Positions 61,901 through 64,000 of a DNA stretch of 64,000 nt are shown piece by piece (the first letter of the stretch is position 1; each line of letters starts with the position of its first letter). The stretch comes from Spongilla lacustris. Lineage: Eukaryota > Porifera > Demospongiae > Spongillida > Spongillidae. The position numbers were made by a program, and so were the translations under genes. A model generated the notes under the pieces. The model ran no database searches. It was not told the DNA's origin and saw only the letters and a program-made list of their open reading frames with translations. The DNA is taken from NCBI GenBank assembly GCA_949361645.1, contig OX442416.1, positions 7,136,362-7,200,361 of the forward strand, given 5' to 3'.

Positions 61901-62717
61901 CATTACAAAGTGTAATGAATTAGCTTTCAAATTTACAACTTCTTCACAATATGTTATGATGCCATTCACCAGTATTAAAGCTCACCACCACATTTCCACC
62001 TCTTCTCAACATTTCTCACTATGAATCAGTACTGACAAGAATAAATATATCTTATTTATTCCTGGTTTTATTTCATGATCACAGCTAGTGTAAAAAAATA
62101 TGCACATATGTAATTCATGTGAATGTAACATGGTACCTGATTAACGGTGAGAAAGGGAACTGAAAGTTTTAAAAACTGGTATAATTAAAAATATGTAACC
62201 ATGGAGCATTAACCATGGTTATACTTCACAATATATCATGCGAAAAACTTTTGCTGGGTTGGATACATATAGATGCATAAGAATAGGTACTACTTACTGA
62301 AACAGATAGACCTTTGAAAAGAGGAGGGATGATAGATGAGAATATTTTTTTAGCTCCTGGCATCATAAAATTAGACTTTACCTGCTGCATCAATCTCTAC
62401 GGTACTTCCAGTGATGTGGCCTACAAACATAAGTGAAACTAGGAAGATGGACTGTGTCAGAAACAAGTTCAAACACTTTTTGTTCGATAAATACATGTAA
62501 GATGGATAGGGAAAATGAAAAGGAGTTGGTTTTGTGGTACATGGGAAATGTGTATCATATATATTTGTGCAATAGAAAGCAGGAAGAGAGAGAAGAGAAA
62601 CTATTAGCACAAATTATATGTTTTTGAATTTAAACTTACAATTGGAATAATGAGCTTTATAATTGCTAAAGTTTCCTGCTTCACCCAGCCTTTGAGGGCA
62701 CCTTTCCATCCTTGCAT
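58915..62717 (-). CDS. SLC47A-like: MATE family multidrug/organic-cation exporter (SLC47-like), copy 2
   Basis: Paralogue of 37092-40785 with the same 16-exon structure and no stops: 62640-62717, 62382-62451, 62298-62311, 61645-61713, 61539-61587, 61352-61451, 61253-61295, 61120-61164, 60957-61054, 60540-60819, 60164-60272, 60037-60112, 59910-59979, 59621-59791, 59302-59358, 58915-59208. This gives 540 residues. It differs from copy 1 by 9 extra bases at the end of exon 10 (SVF near 60550) and by lacking 6 bases in exon 13, both in frame. Exon 14 has GVLRGCG as in human MATE1, where copy 1 has GVLHGCG. All motifs (TWGGWSWESL, IRIGNELGAGN) are kept, so both copies look functional. Sequence differences are mostly single substitutions. 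Confidence 0.92.
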
Positions 62718-62861
62718 GAGCTTGGTACATGTACATGCGGATGCTAATTTCAGATAATGGGACCAGAGATCCAGAACATGTACACTGCATGAACACTGTA
62801 TCATTATGCGCCAGTATGTTCTTTTCTAACTACATACAGTATACACATACATGTGTACCAT

Positions 62862-64000
62862 GCCACAACTATATTCCCCCTTGTTGTTCCCCCTTGTGCT
62901 ACAACTGTGTTACCCCCTTGCACCACAACTGTGTTACCCCCTTGTGCTACAACTGTGTTACCCCCTTGTGCCACAACTGTGTTACCCCCTTGTGCCACAA
63001 CTGTGTTACCCCCTTGTGCTACAACTGTGCTACCCCCTTGTGCGACAACTGTGTTACCCACTTGTACTACAACTGTGTTACTCCCTTGTGCTACAACTGT
63101 GTTACCCCCTTGCACCACAACTGTGCTACCCACTTGTGCTACAACTGTGTTACCCCCTTGTACCACAACTGTGTTACCCTCTTGCACCACAACTGTGTTA
63201 CCCCATTGCACCACAACTGTGTTACCCCTTGCACCACAACTGTGTTACCCCCTTGCACCACAACTGTGTTACCCTCTTGCACCACAACTGTGTTACCCCC
63301 TTGCACCACAACTGTGCTACCCTCTTGCACCACAACTGTGTTACCCCCTTGTGCTACAACTGTGTTACTCCCTTGTGCTACAACTGTGTTACCCCCTTGT
63401 GTCACAACTGTGTTACCCCCTTGCGTCACAACTGTGTTACTCCCTTGCACCACAACTGTGTTACCCCCTTGCGCCACAACTGTGTTACCCCCTTGCGCCA
63501 CAACTGTGTTCCTCCCTTGTACCACAACTGTGTTACCCCCTTGCATCACAACTGTGTTCCTCCCTTGAACCACAACTGTGTTACCCCCTTGCACTACAAC
63601 TGTGTTACCCTCTTGCGTCATAACCAAGTTCCCCCTTGCCTCACAGCTACATGTATGCTCCTCCCTTGCGCCACAAATGTGTTCCTCCTTTGTACCACAA
63701 CTGTGTTACCCTCTTGCGCCACAACTGTGTTACCCCCTTGCACCACAACTGTGTTACCCCCTTGCACCACAACTGTGTTACCCCCTTGCACCACAACTGT
63801 GTTACCCCCTTGCACCACAACTGTGTTACCCCCTTGCACCACAACTGTGTTACCCCCTTGCACCACAACTGTGTTACCCTCTTGCACCACAACTGTGTTA
63901 CCCCCTTGCACCACAACTGTGCTACCCCCTTGCACCACAACTGTGTTACCCCCTTGCACCACAACTGTGTTACCCTCTTGCACCACAACTGTGTTACCCC
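62862..64000. repeat. 24-bp minisatellite running off the right edge
   Basis: Tandem unit TTGCACCACAACTGTGTTAC plus CCCC, 24 bp, about 47 copies by length within the window, more homogeneous after 63710. Because 24 is a multiple of three, frames stay open on both strands (TTVLPPCT or GGNTVVVQ); this is not evidence of a protein. Confidence 0.95.

Larger units (their letters stand above)
53977..62848. repeat. Segmental duplication block B, copy 2
   Basis: Direct-orientation copy of 31418-40914. Ends abruptly at both sides: the left in the Ginger1 OTU region, the right just upstream of the MATE first exon, where a minisatellite begins. Confidence 0.92.

Noticed and set aside
62729..63988. Frames of up to 279 codons (TTVLPPC or GGNTVVVQ repeats)
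   Set aside because: 24-bp minisatellite, open on both strands at once, no domain.

Overview
The window is animal nuclear DNA. It has multi-exon genes with GT-AG introns, vertebrate-type gene families (cytochrome P450 46A, MATE/SLC47, a glycine N-acyltransferase relative, WDR33, RAG1 N-terminus), and transposon classes typical of invertebrates (Gmr1-like Ty3/Gypsy, BEL/Pao, Ginger1, piggyBac, hAT). The sequence is AT-rich, full of minisatellites, and scattered with the palindrome TACATGTA. I think a marine invertebrate, perhaps a demosponge, but nothing here proves the species.

Layout. 0-5.5 kb: a CYP46A1-like P450 gene on the minus strand, signal anchor to haem-binding exon, running off the left edge. 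6.1-22.0 kb: a nested transposon stack. A decayed piggyBac transposase gene (minus) is split by a Gmr1-like Gypsy element (7519-21289). That element is split inside its integrase by a BEL/Pao element (10466-19707, 5-bp target duplication). The BEL element carries two further insertions: a TA-flanked DNA element in its 5' LTR, and an element with 42-bp terminal inverted repeats and a 9-bp target duplication in its gag. 24.6-26.3 kb: a broken RAG1-N-terminus-like gene whose RING finger has been invaded by a 22-bp minisatellite. 26.8-28.7 kb: microsatellite and two minisatellites. 28.8-29.0 kb: a WDR33-like exon remnant. 30.7-34.4 kb: a Ginger1 transposon (Gypsy-type integrase plus OTU protease). 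37.1-40.8 kb: an intact 16-exon MATE transporter gene (minus, 539 codons).

The right third is a diverged copy of parts of the left. 43.9-51.7 kb repeats an internal piece of the P450 gene (0.8-4.0 kb) with added insertions. 54.0-62.85 kb repeats the Ginger1 element and the whole MATE gene (31.4-40.9 kb), giving a second intact MATE paralogue (540 codons). A GLYAT-like gene (51.8-52.9 kb) lies between the copied blocks and has no partner in the first copy. The window ends in a 24-bp minisatellite.

Functionally, the live genes appear to be the two MATE exporters and probably the P450: a sterol or xenobiotic oxidase next to organic-cation exporters, though adjacency alone does not show a shared pathway. 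Comparing the duplicated copies, and the two LTRs of the Gypsy element, shows that the hexamer ACATGT has been gained or lost in whole units several times, once in frame inside a MATE exon.
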